Assembly (NCBI RefSeq): GCF_050038885.1
Contig: NZ_CP143624.1
Location: forward strand, 744,001 to 808,000
Reading direction: 5' to 3'
DNA from: Myxococcus flavus
GTDB lineage: Bacteria; Myxococcota; Myxococcia; Myxococcales; Myxococcaceae
Length of the DNA stretch: 64,000 nucleotides
In this document: piece after piece, positions 44,389 through 54,071 of the stretch
How positions within the stretch are numbered: the first letter of the stretch is position 1
Layout: each line of letters opens with the position of its first letter
Position numbers and translations under genes: made by a program
Notes under the pieces: model-generated
The model's input: only the letters and a program-made list of their open reading frames with translations
Databases searched by the model: none
Told to the model about the DNA's origin: nothing

Positions 44389-46251
44389 ATGGCCCGCTAT
44401 TCCATTGGCATCGACCTGGGTACCACGCACTCCGCGGTGTCGTACTTCAACCTGGAGGAGGGCAAGCCGCGAGGCGGCGCGCAGTCCATGCTGCCCGTCC
44501 CCCAGCTGACGGCGCCCGGCACCGTCGAGGCCCGTCCGCTGCTGCCCTCCTTCCTCTATCTGCCCTCCACGCAGGAGTTCCCCGCGGGCAGCCTCGCGCT
44601 GCCGTGGAAGCCGGAGGCCAGCACCCTCATCGGTGAGTTCGCCCGCACGCATGGCGCCAAGGTGCCCACCCGGCTGGTGTCCTCCGCCAAGAGCTGGCTG
44701 TCCCACCCGGGCGTGGACCGGCGCGCGGCGCTGCTGCCATGGCAGGCGCCCGAGGAGGTGCAGCGCATCTCCCCTCTCGACGCCTCCGCGCGCTACCTGC
44801 GGCACCTGAAGGACGCGTGGGACCACACCTTCGCCCGCGAGCGCGACGAGTCCGGCAACGTCCTGGCCGAGCAGGACGTCATCATCACCGTCCCCGCCTC
44901 CTTCGACGCGGCGGCGCGCGACTTGACGCTGGAGGCCGCCAAGGCGGCGGGCATCCCCAACCTCACGCTGCTCGAGGAGCCCCAGGCCGCGCTCTACGCG
45001 TGGCTGGAGGCCATGGGGGAGAACTTCCGCAAGCAGGTGAAGCCCGGCGAGGTCATCCTCGTGGTGGATGTGGGCGGCGGCACCTCCGACTTCTCCGTCA
45101 TCACCGTGCGCGACAACGAGGGGGATTTGGAGCTGCTGCGCGTGGCCGTGGGCGACCACATCCTGCTGGGCGGCGACAACATGGACCTGGCGCTGGCGCA
45201 CACGCTGAACCAGCGGCTGGCCGCCGAGGGCAAGAAGCTGGATGCCTGGCAGTTCAACGCCCTCACCTACGGCTGCCGCCACGCGAAGGAGGCGCTCTAC
45301 GCCGACCCGTCCCTGGAGCGCGCGCCCATCTCCGTGCCGGGCCGGGGCTCGTCGCTCATCGGCGGCACGCTGCGCACGGAGCTGACGCGCGAGGAGCTGG
45401 ACCGCGTCCTCACCGACGGCTTCTTCCCGGTGACGCCCGTCACCGAGCTGCCGCGCACCGCGCGCCGCACGGGCCTGGCACAGATGGCCCTGCCCTACGC
45501 CCAGGACGCCGGCGTGTCCCGGCACCTGGCCGCCTTCCTCACGCGGCAGGCGCAGGCGCTCGCCGCCAGCCCGGACGCGCCGGTGGACGTGAGCGGCAAG
45601 GCCTTCCTCCACCCCACGGCGGTGCTCTTCAACGGCGGCGTCTTCAAGGCCGGCCCGCTGAAGGCGCGCGTCATGGAGGTGCTCAACGGCTGGCTCACGG
45701 CGGACGGCGGCGCGCCGGCCAAGGAGCTGGAGGGCGCGGACCTGGACCTCGCGGTGGCGCGCGGCGCCGCCTACTACGGCTGGGTGCGCCAGGGCCACGG
45801 CCTGCGCATCCGCGGCGGCACGGCCCGCGCCTACTACGTGGGCGTGGAGACGGCGATGCCCGCGGTGCCCGGCATGGAGCCCCCCGTGAAGGCGCTCTGC
45901 GTGGCCCCCTTCGGCATGGAGGAAGGCACGCAGGCGGACGTCCCGCCCCAGGAGTTCGGGCTCGTCACCGGGGAGCCCACCAGCTTCCGCTTCTTCTCCT
46001 CGTCCCTGCGGCGCGACGACAAGGTGGGCGTCATGCTGGAGGACGTGGACACCGAGCTGGCCAGCGGCGGGCTGGAGGAGCTGGCCCCCATTGAAACGAC
46101 CATGCCGGGACAGCCCTCGGCCTTCAGTGACTTGACGCCCGTCAACCTCCAGGCGGCCGTCACGGAGGTGGGCACGCTGGAGCTCCGGTGCCTGGAGAAG
46201 GATGGCCCCGGGCGCTGGAAGCTGGAGCTCAACGTCCGCATGAAGGAGTAG
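44389..46251 (+). CDS. Hsp70 family protein, non-canonical
   Basis: A 620-residue Hsp70-like ATPase. The nucleotide-binding domain is intact: phosphate-1 loop IGIDLGTTHSAV, phosphate-2 loop VVDVGGGTSDFSVI, and an adenosine loop LFNGGVFK in place of the GGxxR motif of DnaK. The substrate-binding part (from about residue 430) is short and not recognisably DnaK-like, and the EEVD-type tail is absent. This YegD-like class does not use the usual DnaJ/GrpE set. It starts with AGGAG upstream, shares an operon with the DUF2760 protein and a second, longer Hsp70. Confidence 0.92.
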   Translation: MARYSIGIDLGTTHSAVSYFNLEEGKPRGGAQSMLPVPQLTAPGTVEARPLLPSFLYLPSTQEFPAGSLALPWKPEASTLIGEFARTHGAKVPTRLVSSAKSWLSHPGVDRRAALLPWQAPEEVQRISPLDASARYLRHLKDAWDHTFARERDESGNVLAEQDVIITVPASFDAAARDLTLEAAKAAGIPNLTLLEEPQAALYAWLEAMGENFRKQVKPGEVILVVDVGGGTSDFSVITVRDNEGDLELLRVAVGDHILLGGDNMDLALAHTLNQRLAAEGKKLDAWQFNALTYGCRHAKEALYADPSLERAPISVPGRGSSLIGGTLRTELTREELDRVLTDGFFPVTPVTELPRTARRTGLAQMALPYAQDAGVSRHLAAFLTRQAQALAASPDAPVDVSGKAFLHPTAVLFNGGVFKAGPLKARVMEVLNGWLTADGGAPAKELEGADLDLAVARGAAYYGWVRQGHGLRIRGGTARAYYVGVETAMPAVPGMEPPVKALCVAPFGMEEGTQADVPPQEFGLVTGEPTSFRFFSSSLRRDDKVGVMLEDVDTELASGGLEELAPIETTMPGQPSAFSDLTPVNLQAAVTEVGTLELRCLEKDGPGRWKLELNVRMKE

Positions 46252-46276
46252 AAAGCCATCCGTCAATCGGAGGCGT

Positions 46277-49054
46277 ATGCGAATCGTTGGCATCGACCTG
46301 GGCACCACCCATTGCGCCGTGGCATCCGTGGACCCCTCGCGGGGCGCGGGTGCCCCCGTCGAGGACTTCCCCCTTCCCCAGCTCGTCCGGCAAGGCGAGG
46401 TGGCGCCCCGGGCCCTGCTGCCCTCCACCGTGTACGTGCCCGCCGGCCACGAGCTGGCCGCGGACTCCCTGACGCTGCCCTGGGGGGATGACGGCGGGCC
46501 CTATGTGGTGGGCGAGCTGGCGCGCTGGCAGGGCGCGCGCGTGCCGGGGCGGCTGGTGGCCAGCGCCAAGAGCTGGCTGTGCCACCCGGGCGTGGACCGC
46601 TCCGCGCCCATCCTCCCCTGGGGCGCGCCCGCGGACGTCCAGAAGCTGTCCCCGGTGGACGCCAGCGCCCTGCTGCTGACGCACATGGCCCGCGCGTGGG
46701 ATTACGCGCACCCGGACGCGCCCCTGTCGAAGCAGGAGGTGGTGATTACCGTCCCGGCCTCCTTCGACGAGGCGGCGCGCGCCCTCACGGTGAGCGCGGC
46801 GCGCAAGGCCGGGCTGGAGAAGTTCACCCTGCTGGAGGAGCCGCAGGCGGCCTTCTACGACTACACCGCGCGCCACCGGGCGGACCTGGACAAGACGCTC
46901 TCCCACGTCCGGCTGGTGCTGGTGGTGGACGTGGGCGGCGGCACCACGGACTTCACGCTGGTGCACGCGGGCGTGTCCCCCGAGGGGCCCATGCTGCGGC
47001 GCCTGGCCGTGGGCGACCACCTGATGCTGGGCGGCGACAACATGGACGCCGCGCTGGCCCGCCGGGTGGAGGAGAAGCTCTTTTCGGACGGCCGCCGCCT
47101 GTCCGCCACCCAGTGGACGCAGGCCATCCAGGCCGCGCGCACCGCGAAGGAGGCGCTGCTGGGCCACGCGCCGCCGGAGAAGCACGGCGTCTCGCTGGTG
47201 GGAGGCGGCAGCAAGCTGCTGGGCGGCACGCTGTCCACGGAACTGACGCGCGACGAGGCCCAGGCGCTGGTGCTGGACGGCTTCTTCCCCCGCACCGCGC
47301 CCGCGGACCGGCCCCGCCGCGCCGCGCGCATGGCGCTCCAGGAGCTGGGCCTGCCCTACGTGCAGGACGCGGCGGTGACGCGACACCTGGCGGCCTTCCT
47401 CGCGCAGCACGCGGCGGCGGGCTTCGCGGCGCTCGGCGAGACGTCACCGGCGGAGGGCGCCCTGCCCCGCCCGGATGCCATCCTGCTCAACGGCGGCGTG
47501 TTCAACTCGCCCCAGATTTCCGAGCGACTGGTGGACGCCCTCTCCGCGTGGTGGCCGGACGCGCCGCGCATCGCCTTGCTGCGGCACGAGTCGCTCGAGC
47601 TCGCGGTGGCCCGGGGCGCCGCGTACTACGGGCTGGTGCGACGCGGCCATGGCCTGCGCATTGGCGGCGGCGCGGCGCGCGCGTACTACGTGGGGCTCCA
47701 GCGCGCGGCGGACAGCGCCGAGCAGCCCGCGCTGTGCCTCATCCCCCGCGGCTTCGAGGAGGGCCAGAAGGTGGACCTGGGCGAGCGCCCCTTCTCGCTC
47801 ACCCTGGGGCGCCCGGTGCAGTTCCAGCTCTACTCCACCACCAGCGACCGCATCGACAAGCCGGGTGACCTGGTGCCCCTGGCCGAGGACCTCAAGCCCC
47901 TGCCCCCCATCCACACGCTGCTCAAGGGGGCCTCGGGCAAGGTGGCCGAGGTGCCGGTGCACCTGCAGGCGGCGCTGACGGAGATTGGCACGCTGGAGCT
48001 GTACTGCGTCTCCAACGCGGCGGACGAGCGGTGGCGCCTGGAGTTCGAGCTGCGCGGCACGGGCGGCTCCCACGAGCTGACCGTCACCGAGTCCATGCCC
48101 GCGCGCTTCGTCGAGGCGAAGGACAACATCGAGCGCGTCTACGGCAGCAAGCCGCTGCCCATTGGCCCCAAGGACGTGAAGCAGCTCAGCCGCACGCTGG
48201 AGAAGGCCCTGGGCCCGCGCGAGACGTGGCGCGTGCCGGTGCTGCGGGAGATGTGGAGCACGCTGTTCGCGGGCGCCAGCAAGCGCCGCCGCACCGAGGA
48301 CCACGAGCGCGTCTTCTACAGCCTCACCGGCTTCAGCCTGCGGCCGGGCTTCGGCTACCCGCTGGACGGCTGGCGCGCGGAGCAGACCTTCGGCCTCTTC
48401 GACGCCCTGGTGCAGCACCACACCGACAAGGCGGTGTGGACGGAGTTCTGGGTGATGTGGCGCCGCATCGCCGGCGGGCTCGACGAGGCGCGGCAGCAGA
48501 AGCTGTACGCGTACCTCCAGCCCCACCTCGCCCGGAAGGTGCCGCCGGACGCGCCGCCGCCCGGGAAGCTCAAGGGCATCCAGCCGGAGGGCCTGGAGGA
48601 GATGGTCCGCACCGCGGCCTCGCTGGAGCACCTGCAGCCCGGCGACAAGGCGGAGCTGGGCCGGTGGATTGCCGCGCGCCTGAAGGCCGAGGCGAAGTCC
48701 GGCGGCCCCTGGGCCTGGTCCCTGGGCCGGCTGGGCGCGCGCGTGCCGCTGTATGGCAGCAGCCACAAGGTGGTGGACGTGGAGACGGCCGAGGCGTGGC
48801 TCACGCTGCTCCTGGAGCTGGACCTGCGGAAGATTGACGGCGCGTCCTTCGCGGCGGCCCAGCTCGCGCGGCTCACGGGGGACCGCACACGGGACTTGGA
48901 CCCGGCGCTGCGCGAGCGCACGGCCCAGGCCCTGCTGGCGGCGAAGGCCTCCGAGACGTGGGTGCGCATGGTGCGCGAGGTCGTGGCCCTGGAAGCGGCC
49001 GACGAGGCGCGCGCGCTTGGCGACACGCTGCCCGCGGGCCTGCGCCTGTCCTGA
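46277..49054 (+). CDS. Large Hsp70 family protein with DUF3731-like extension
   Basis: A 925-residue Hsp70-like protein starting after GGAGG. The N-terminal ATPase has IVGIDLGTTHCAV, VVDVGGGTTDFTLV and LLNGGVFNSP, closely paralogous to its neighbour (for example the shared SAKSWL.HPGVDR block). From about residue 610 it carries a roughly 300-residue C-terminal extension (EKALGPRETWRVPVLREMW, FSLRPGFGYPLDGWRAEQTF) of the DUF3731 type found only in this long Hsp70 class. The pair probably forms a heteromeric chaperone system with the DUF2760 protein. A hairpin follows 30 bp after the stop. Confidence 0.92.
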   Translation: MRIVGIDLGTTHCAVASVDPSRGAGAPVEDFPLPQLVRQGEVAPRALLPSTVYVPAGHELAADSLTLPWGDDGGPYVVGELARWQGARVPGRLVASAKSWLCHPGVDRSAPILPWGAPADVQKLSPVDASALLLTHMARAWDYAHPDAPLSKQEVVITVPASFDEAARALTVSAARKAGLEKFTLLEEPQAAFYDYTARHRADLDKTLSHVRLVLVVDVGGGTTDFTLVHAGVSPEGPMLRRLAVGDHLMLGGDNMDAALARRVEEKLFSDGRRLSATQWTQAIQAARTAKEALLGHAPPEKHGVSLVGGGSKLLGGTLSTELTRDEAQALVLDGFFPRTAPADRPRRAARMALQELGLPYVQDAAVTRHLAAFLAQHAAAGFAALGETSPAEGALPRPDAILLNGGVFNSPQISERLVDALSAWWPDAPRIALLRHESLELAVARGAAYYGLVRRGHGLRIGGGAARAYYVGLQRAADSAEQPALCLIPRGFEEGQKVDLGERPFSLTLGRPVQFQLYSTTSDRIDKPGDLVPLAEDLKPLPPIHTLLKGASGKVAEVPVHLQAALTEIGTLELYCVSNAADERWRLEFELRGTGGSHELTVTESMPARFVEAKDNIERVYGSKPLPIGPKDVKQLSRTLEKALGPRETWRVPVLREMWSTLFAGASKRRRTEDHERVFYSLTGFSLRPGFGYPLDGWRAEQTFGLFDALVQHHTDKAVWTEFWVMWRRIAGGLDEARQQKLYAYLQPHLARKVPPDAPPPGKLKGIQPEGLEEMVRTAASLEHLQPGDKAELGRWIAARLKAEAKSGGPWAWSLGRLGARVPLYGSSHKVVDVETAEAWLTLLLELDLRKIDGASFAAAQLARLTGDRTRDLDPALRERTAQALLAAKASETWVRMVREVVALEAADEARALGDTLPAGLRLS

Positions 49055-49084
49055 CGCGCTTCATCGGGTGGCGCGGACCCGCCG

Positions 49085-49111
49085 GGGAGGAGGCGCATCC
49101 ACCGCCTCCTC
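49085..49111 (+). terminator. Terminator of the Hsp70 operon
   Basis: The 9-bp arms GAGGAGGCG (49087-49095) and CGCCTCCTC (49103-49111) enclose a 7-nt loop 32 bases after the stop. The arm sequence shares ACCGCCTCCTC with the hairpin at 12933. Confidence 0.6.
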
Positions 49112-49235
49112 GGCGTCCGCAGGGCCCGGGCGTCCTGGACAGTGGCCGTCCCGTCGGGATGTCTTGTGGGAAAAGCTCCCGCCGCGGCCGGCCCCGAAGC
49201 GGTCCGGCGCTCGGCAGCGAGCGTTGCGAGGTGGA

Positions 49236-49637
49236 TCAGCCCTGCACGGCGGCGGCGGGCTCGGCGGGCACTTCCGCCGGCTCGGGCCGGGCAGCAGCGG
49301 CGTCCGTCACCACCTGGAGCACCGGCGCCGTGTCCTCCACGGGCGTGGCGGCGGCCTCCTTGGCGGCCTTGGGCTTCTTGCTGCCGGCGCCCGAGCGGCA
49401 CGTGCGGCACCAGGGCTGATTGCGGATGGCGCCATCCGCCATCTTCCGCAGCCCGAACTGCGCCAGCGGCTTCAGCGTCTTGCACTTGATGCACATCAAC
49501 GAGATGAGCACCTCGTGACCGTCCGCGTCGTAGACGGCGGACTTGCGACGCTTGCGCGGCTGGCCCTGCCCCGGTTCACGCTGCTTCGCCTTCTCCGGCG
49601 CAGCCGGCGCCATCATCGGGGTCACTTTGTAGAGCAT
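49236..49637 (-). CDS. Small zinc-ribbon protein
   Basis: A 133-residue basic protein. The central block CIKCKTLKPLAQFGLRKMADG...CRTC is a four-Cys zinc knuckle of the kind seen in small HNH-associated or transcription-related proteins. The N-terminus is Lys/Arg/Gln-rich, the C-terminus an Ala/Pro/Glu-rich tail (probably disordered). Nucleic-acid binding is a fair guess. The start has a strong GGAGG ribosome site (49643-49649 region). No conserved operon partner is evident. Confidence 0.72.
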   Translation of the reverse strand: MLYKVTPMMAPAAPEKAKQREPGQGQPRKRRKSAVYDADGHEVLISLMCIKCKTLKPLAQFGLRKMADGAIRNQPWCRTCRSGAGSKKPKAAKEAAATPVEDTAPVLQVVTDAAAARPEPAEVPAEPAAAVQG

Positions 49638-49858
49638 GTCGGTTCCTCCAGCTCACGGGAGTCCGCACACGCAGGCCCTGGGCCACCTCGGAGCGGACAC
49701 TCGCAGGGACTAGAGTAGGACCTCCTCTTCCCGTTGGAAACTGATCCCAGGCCGAAAAATCGGCCCCGGGAGCGTTTCCGCCGTCCTTCCGCCGGGTTGA
49801 GCCCTTCCGTTCAATCCCAGCGGATCAGCCATCGGTCGAATTTTCAGCCGGGGCTCTC
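49638..49858. other. Spacer between zinc-ribbon and 5'-nucleotidase genes
   Basis: 221 bp without coding character. It contains the promoter and ribosome site of the leftward zinc-ribbon gene on its left and the 3' end region of the leftward nucleotidase gene on its right; no hairpin longer than about 6 bp was noticed. Confidence 0.4.
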
Positions 49859-51652
49859 TCAGCGTGGCGGGTGGGGGCAGCCTGCGACACCGGTGTAGCG
49901 CACGCGCCCCAGCGCGGGCGCGGCGAGCGTGCCCCCCTGGGCTTTCCCGTAGTCGATGAGCGCCTGGCGCAGGTCGAGCCCCCTCACCGGGGACAGGTCG
50001 GCGCGCTCCGGTGGCAGGGCGCGCGTGACGGGCCCCAGGCCGTCGCCGCCCCGCGCCAGGAAGTCCGGCAGGGCCACGCGATACAGGTGCTCGGGCTGGA
50101 GCGGCTTGCCACCCGTGAGCGACACCCCCTGGAGCCGTCGCGGTCCCGGGCAGCGGTCCAGCGTCACCTCCAGGCCGGAGACAGCGAAGACGGCGCCCCG
50201 CTCATCGGCATGGGCCAGCGACATCAGCCGCGTCAGCTCGGCGCCCGTCAAGGTGATGACCGCCACCATGTTGTCGAAGGGCAGCGCCTCGAACACATGA
50301 CCGAACGTCAGCGGCCCCGCTGGGAGGTCCGCGCGGATGCCGCCCGGGTTCATCACCCCGACGTCCGCGCGAGCCGACGCGCGCAGCACGTCCGCCACGA
50401 GGTTGCCCAGGGCGCCTTCGGCCGTGTACCCGCGGACGAGCGGGGTGGGCGCCACCAGCCCCACTTGGCGGTGCTGCGCCTCCCGCGCGAGCTCGAGCGC
50501 CGGCGCCAGCAGCGGCGCCACCTGGGCGTCGGGCACCACCTGCGTGCCCAGGAAGTCCGCGGGCGCCAGGCGCACCTCGGGCTGCGCCCCCAGGCGACGC
50601 CCATCACACGAGCCCGACGCCGCGTCCACCTTCGCACAGAGGGGAATGGCGGCCTGGATGCGGGTGCGCTCGGGGATGACCCGGCGGCGCACCGGGTCGA
50701 CGTACAGCTCCACCACGCCCAGCGAGCGCGCCAGCCCCGACGTCTCGATGACGGGCACGTCGCCGAAGAAGTGCCCCATCGTCTGGTGCGTGTGCCCCGC
50801 CACCACCGCGTCCAGCGTGCCCGGCGGAAGCGCGTCCAGCATCGCCAGGATTTCCGCGTCACCCCGGTCACAGCTCGACGTGTCGCGGGGGTCGCGCAGG
50901 TCCGCGCACTTGCCGCCCGCGTGCGCCACCGCCACCACCACCTCCGCGCCTCGCGCACGCAGGGAGCGCGAAGCGTCCAGCGCGGCGGGCGCCAGGGGCA
51001 GGAAGCGCAACGACGTCACATTGGCGGGATTGGTGACATTGGGGGTGGACTCCGTGGTGAGCCCGAGCACGCCCACCTTCACGCCCTTCACCGTCGTCAG
51101 GAACGTGCCGTCGTTGCCCATCCAGGCGGGGGCCTTCCCGGTGGCGGCCTCGCGGAGGTTCGCGGACAACATCGGGAAGCGGGCCTGGCGGACGCGGGCC
51201 TTGAGCGCGCCCAGCGGATCCTCCCCGGCGCCGAGCGCCATGGAACCCGGGCCCTCGGGGCCATAGTCGAACTCGTGGTTGCCAATGGCCGCGGCGGCCA
51301 CGCCCAGGTGGTTGTACACGTCGATGACGACGGCACCCTCCGTGAGGTTGGAGGGCAACGTGCCCTGGAACATGTCCCCCGCGTCGAGCAGCAACACGCC
51401 GTCCGGGTTGTCCGCTCGCAGCCGCGCCACATAGGCCGAGAGCGTGGCCGCCCCGCCCTCTTCCAGCACCTGCCCGTCCTTCAACGGCGTGCGGTGGGGC
51501 TCCACCTGTCCGTGGAAGTCGTTGATGCCCACCAGGGTGATGCGGACGGGCTCCGCGGGCGCGGGAGCCACCGGCGCCGTACGCGGCGTGGAGCCGGCAC
51601 AGGCGGCGGCGCCACAGGCCAGCGCGAGGACGAGGACTCGGAAGGAATGCAT
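49859..51652 (-). CDS. Secreted 5'-nucleotidase/UDP-sugar hydrolase (UshA type)
   Basis: A 597-residue lipoprotein (signal ending AAAC). The metallophosphatase domain has GINDFHGQ, LDAGDMFQG, GNHEFDYG, VAHAGGKC and GHTHQ, giving the full dimetal site; the C-terminal 5'-nucleotidase domain has NPGGIRADLPAGPLTFGHVFEALPFDNMVAVI with the nucleotide-binding Phe loop. It hydrolyses nucleotides in the periplasm to salvage nucleosides and phosphate, useful to a predator. It lies beside a phytase-like gene on the same strand (46 bp), so both may serve phosphate acquisition. Confidence 0.92.
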   Translation of the reverse strand: MHSFRVLVLALACGAAACAGSTPRTAPVAPAPAEPVRITLVGINDFHGQVEPHRTPLKDGQVLEEGGAATLSAYVARLRADNPDGVLLLDAGDMFQGTLPSNLTEGAVVIDVYNHLGVAAAAIGNHEFDYGPEGPGSMALGAGEDPLGALKARVRQARFPMLSANLREAATGKAPAWMGNDGTFLTTVKGVKVGVLGLTTESTPNVTNPANVTSLRFLPLAPAALDASRSLRARGAEVVVAVAHAGGKCADLRDPRDTSSCDRGDAEILAMLDALPPGTLDAVVAGHTHQTMGHFFGDVPVIETSGLARSLGVVELYVDPVRRRVIPERTRIQAAIPLCAKVDAASGSCDGRRLGAQPEVRLAPADFLGTQVVPDAQVAPLLAPALELAREAQHRQVGLVAPTPLVRGYTAEGALGNLVADVLRASARADVGVMNPGGIRADLPAGPLTFGHVFEALPFDNMVAVITLTGAELTRLMSLAHADERGAVFAVSGLEVTLDRCPGPRRLQGVSLTGGKPLQPEHLYRVALPDFLARGGDGLGPVTRALPPERADLSPVRGLDLRQALIDYGKAQGGTLAAPALGRVRYTGVAGCPHPPR

Positions 51653-51697
51653 GCGGGCGCGCACTTCAGCGCGGCACGCGCCCGCTGGCAACGCGCT

Positions 51698-52954
51698 TCA
51701 GTCTCGGCGGCGGCGCCCCAGCCGGACCAGGGCGAGCAGGGCCAGCAGCGCCGTGGACGGGACGGAGGCCGAGGCGCACGAGCACCCCGAGTCGTCAGAG
51801 GGCGGGTTCCACCCCGGCTGAGGCTGCGGCCCCGGTCCGCCGATGACGCCTCCCCCGTCACCCGGGCCACCGTCCGTGCCCCCGTCCGTCCCGCCGTCTG
51901 AGTCGGACCGCGTGTCGACTCGCAGCGGGGGTTCGAAGGCATCCGCCACGGCCGCCCAGGAGGCCAGCTTGAGGTTCTGCGGACTGCTCAGGGCGTCGCT
52001 GCCCGCGAAGAGCCCGTCCGGGAAGGAGGTGCCCATGCGCTGCGCGGACACCGCGAGGGCCAGCGGCGCATTCGCGCTGATGACACCACCGTCGGTGGCC
52101 AACTGGAACGTCCCCACGAAGGTCCGCGCCCTGCGCTCGAAGACAGCGAACGCATTCGCCCCCGGGTCGGCGACCAGGATGTACCCCTCGCCATTGCGCG
52201 CGCGGTACAGGCCCACGCGACCCACGTTGGTGGACAATTGCGTGCCCCCCGAGGCCGCCAGCTGCTGTCCCTCGCCGTCATCATCCGGCTCGGTGCTGTA
52301 CCGCCACAGGCCCTGCCCCTGCTGCGTCACGAACAGCGACTCCGTCGCTTCGTCCACCACCAGCCCGACGACGGCTCCGGATGTGCGAAGCGACCGCACC
52401 GGCGTGGCCGTCACGGCGCCCAAATCCCCTGACAGCTCGTACTGCTGGAGGAAGCCATCCGCCCCCCCCGCGAAGAGATAGAAGCGGCCCGAGTCCTGGC
52501 TCCGGTGCAACGCCACGGCGGAGAACTGCCGCCCCGTCACGAAGCCCGGGGCGCCAAGGCGCACCACGCGGTCCGCGCGCCCGGTGTCTACGGTGAAAGC
52601 CGTCAGCCCGTTGGCGTTCAAGCTGGCCGCCACCACCAGCGTCTGCTCCACGCCGGACACCAGGAAGCCATCCAGCACGGCCACCGCCGACATGGGACCC
52701 TCCGCCAGCTCCGCATCCACCTGCTGGCCGTCGAGTCCGAAGGTGACCAGGCCCGTGTTGGCGTTCTCGTAGGCGGTGAGGAGCAGGCTGCTGGCGCTGT
52801 TGCCCGGGGCCTCCCAGAGCGTCGCGTCCCGGAGCACGCCACCGGTAATCGCCGGCTCTGGCAGGGTCTGCGACGAGGGTGCCACGGCGACCTGCGCGGA
52901 CACAGGAGTGCCCAGCAGCAACGCCGCCAGGGCCAGGGGGGTTGGGTTCCGCAT
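51698..52954 (-). CDS. Phytase-like beta-propeller with MYXO-CTERM tail
   Basis: A 418-residue secreted protein: signal peptide to about residue 20 (VSAQ), a six-bladed phytase-like propeller (AVALHRSQDSGRFYLFAGG, GLVVDEATESLFVTQQGQGLWRY, GRVGLYRARNGEGYILVADPG), a Gly/Asp-rich spacer, and a C-terminal SGCSCASASVPSTALLALL then RRRR. That ending (Cys pair, helix, Arg cluster) is the MYXO-CTERM sorting signal, so the protein is probably anchored at the outer membrane by a rhombosortase-like route. Phytases release phosphate from inositol phosphates. GGAGG precedes the ATG. Confidence 0.87.
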   Translation of the reverse strand: MRNPTPLALAALLLGTPVSAQVAVAPSSQTLPEPAITGGVLRDATLWEAPGNSASSLLLTAYENANTGLVTFGLDGQQVDAELAEGPMSAVAVLDGFLVSGVEQTLVVAASLNANGLTAFTVDTGRADRVVRLGAPGFVTGRQFSAVALHRSQDSGRFYLFAGGADGFLQQYELSGDLGAVTATPVRSLRTSGAVVGLVVDEATESLFVTQQGQGLWRYSTEPDDDGEGQQLAASGGTQLSTNVGRVGLYRARNGEGYILVADPGANAFAVFERRARTFVGTFQLATDGGVISANAPLALAVSAQRMGTSFPDGLFAGSDALSSPQNLKLASWAAVADAFEPPLRVDTRSDSDGGTDGGTDGGPGDGGGVIGGPGPQPQPGWNPPSDDSGCSCASASVPSTALLALLALVRLGRRRRD

Positions 52955-53096
52955 GACCGCCTCCAGGGTGAACGTTGGGAACGTCCTAACTTGGCATGAG
53001 CCCAATGTCTTTCAAGTAGGAAGACTCCGGGAACGGTTGGCGGGCGGCGACAGCGTCGGCTAGAAAGTGCGTCTTCCAGCCGACATAGAAACGACC

Positions 53097-54071
53097 ATGG
53101 CGACCAAGCGCGCACTCATCACGGGCATCACGGGACAGGACGGCAGCTACCTGGCGGAGCTGCTCCTTTCAAAGGGCTATGAAGTGCACGGCATGGTGCG
53201 CCGCTCGTCGGAGGAGAAGTTCGAGCGCATCCAGCATCTTCACGGGAAGATCCAGCTCCACCAGGGTGACCTGCTGGACCAGTTCTCGCTCGCGGCGCTC
53301 TTGAACCTGACCAAGCCGGACGAGGTCTACAACCTGGCGGCGCAGTCCTTCGTCCCCACCAGCTGGAACCAGCCCGTGCTCACCGGCGAGTTCACCGCCC
53401 TGGGCGTGACGAAGATGCTGGAGGCCATCCGCCACACCCGCCCGGAGGCGCGCTTCTACCAGGCGTCGTCCAGCGAGATGTTCGGCAAGGTGCTGGAGGT
53501 CCCCCAGACGGAGGACACGCCCTTCTATCCGCGCAGCCCGTATGGCGTGGCCAAGGCGTACGGCCACCACATCACCGTGAACTACCGCGAGTCGTTCAAC
53601 CTCTTCGCGGTGAGCGGCATCCTCTTCAACCACGAGTCGCCGCGCCGGGGCCTGGAGTTCGTCACGCGCAAGGTCACCTACAACGTGGCGCGCATCAAGC
53701 TGGGCCTCCAGGACAAGCTGCCCATGGGCAACCTGGACGCCAAGCGGGACTGGGGCTTCGCCGGCGACTACGTGGAGGCCATGTGGCGGATGCTCCAGCA
53801 GCCGCAGGCCGAGGACTACGTGATAGCCACCAACGAGACGCACACGGTGCGAGAGCTGGTGGAGATTGCGTTCGCCCGCGTGGGCCTGGACTGGGAGAAG
53901 CACGTCTACATCGATCCGGCCTTCGTGCGGCCGGCCGAGGTGGACCTGCTCATCGGCGACCCGACCAAGGCGAAGACGAAGCTGGGCTGGGAGCCCAAGG
54001 TCCGTTTCAAGGAACTGGTGGAGATGATGGTGGACGCGGACCTCGAGCGCGTGAAGGCGGGGCAGCGGTAG
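53097..54071 (+). CDS. gmd: GDP-mannose 4,6-dehydratase
   Basis: A 324-residue extended SDR that converts GDP-mannose to GDP-4-keto-6-deoxymannose. It has the NAD(P) motif GITGQDG (10-16), the SSSEMFGK block, the catalytic pair Tyr149/Lys153 in YGVAKAYGHH, and the family-specific RRSS, NHESPRRG and RDWGFAGDYVEAMW motifs. GTP-dependent feedback on Gmd by GDP-deoxysugars is usual. It abuts the next gene (stop TAG then ATG), so both are made from one message. The product feeds the neighbouring reductase. Confidence 0.95.
   Translation: MATKRALITGITGQDGSYLAELLLSKGYEVHGMVRRSSEEKFERIQHLHGKIQLHQGDLLDQFSLAALLNLTKPDEVYNLAAQSFVPTSWNQPVLTGEFTALGVTKMLEAIRHTRPEARFYQASSSEMFGKVLEVPQTEDTPFYPRSPYGVAKAYGHHITVNYRESFNLFAVSGILFNHESPRRGLEFVTRKVTYNVARIKLGLQDKLPMGNLDAKRDWGFAGDYVEAMWRMLQQPQAEDYVIATNETHTVRELVEIAFARVGLDWEKHVYIDPAFVRPAEVDLLIGDPTKAKTKLGWEPKVRFKELVEMMVDADLERVKAGQR

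Noticed and set aside
44185..46428. Minus-strand open frame (747 codons) opposite the first Hsp70
   Set aside because: No domain features; Hsp70 motifs on the plus strand are unambiguous.
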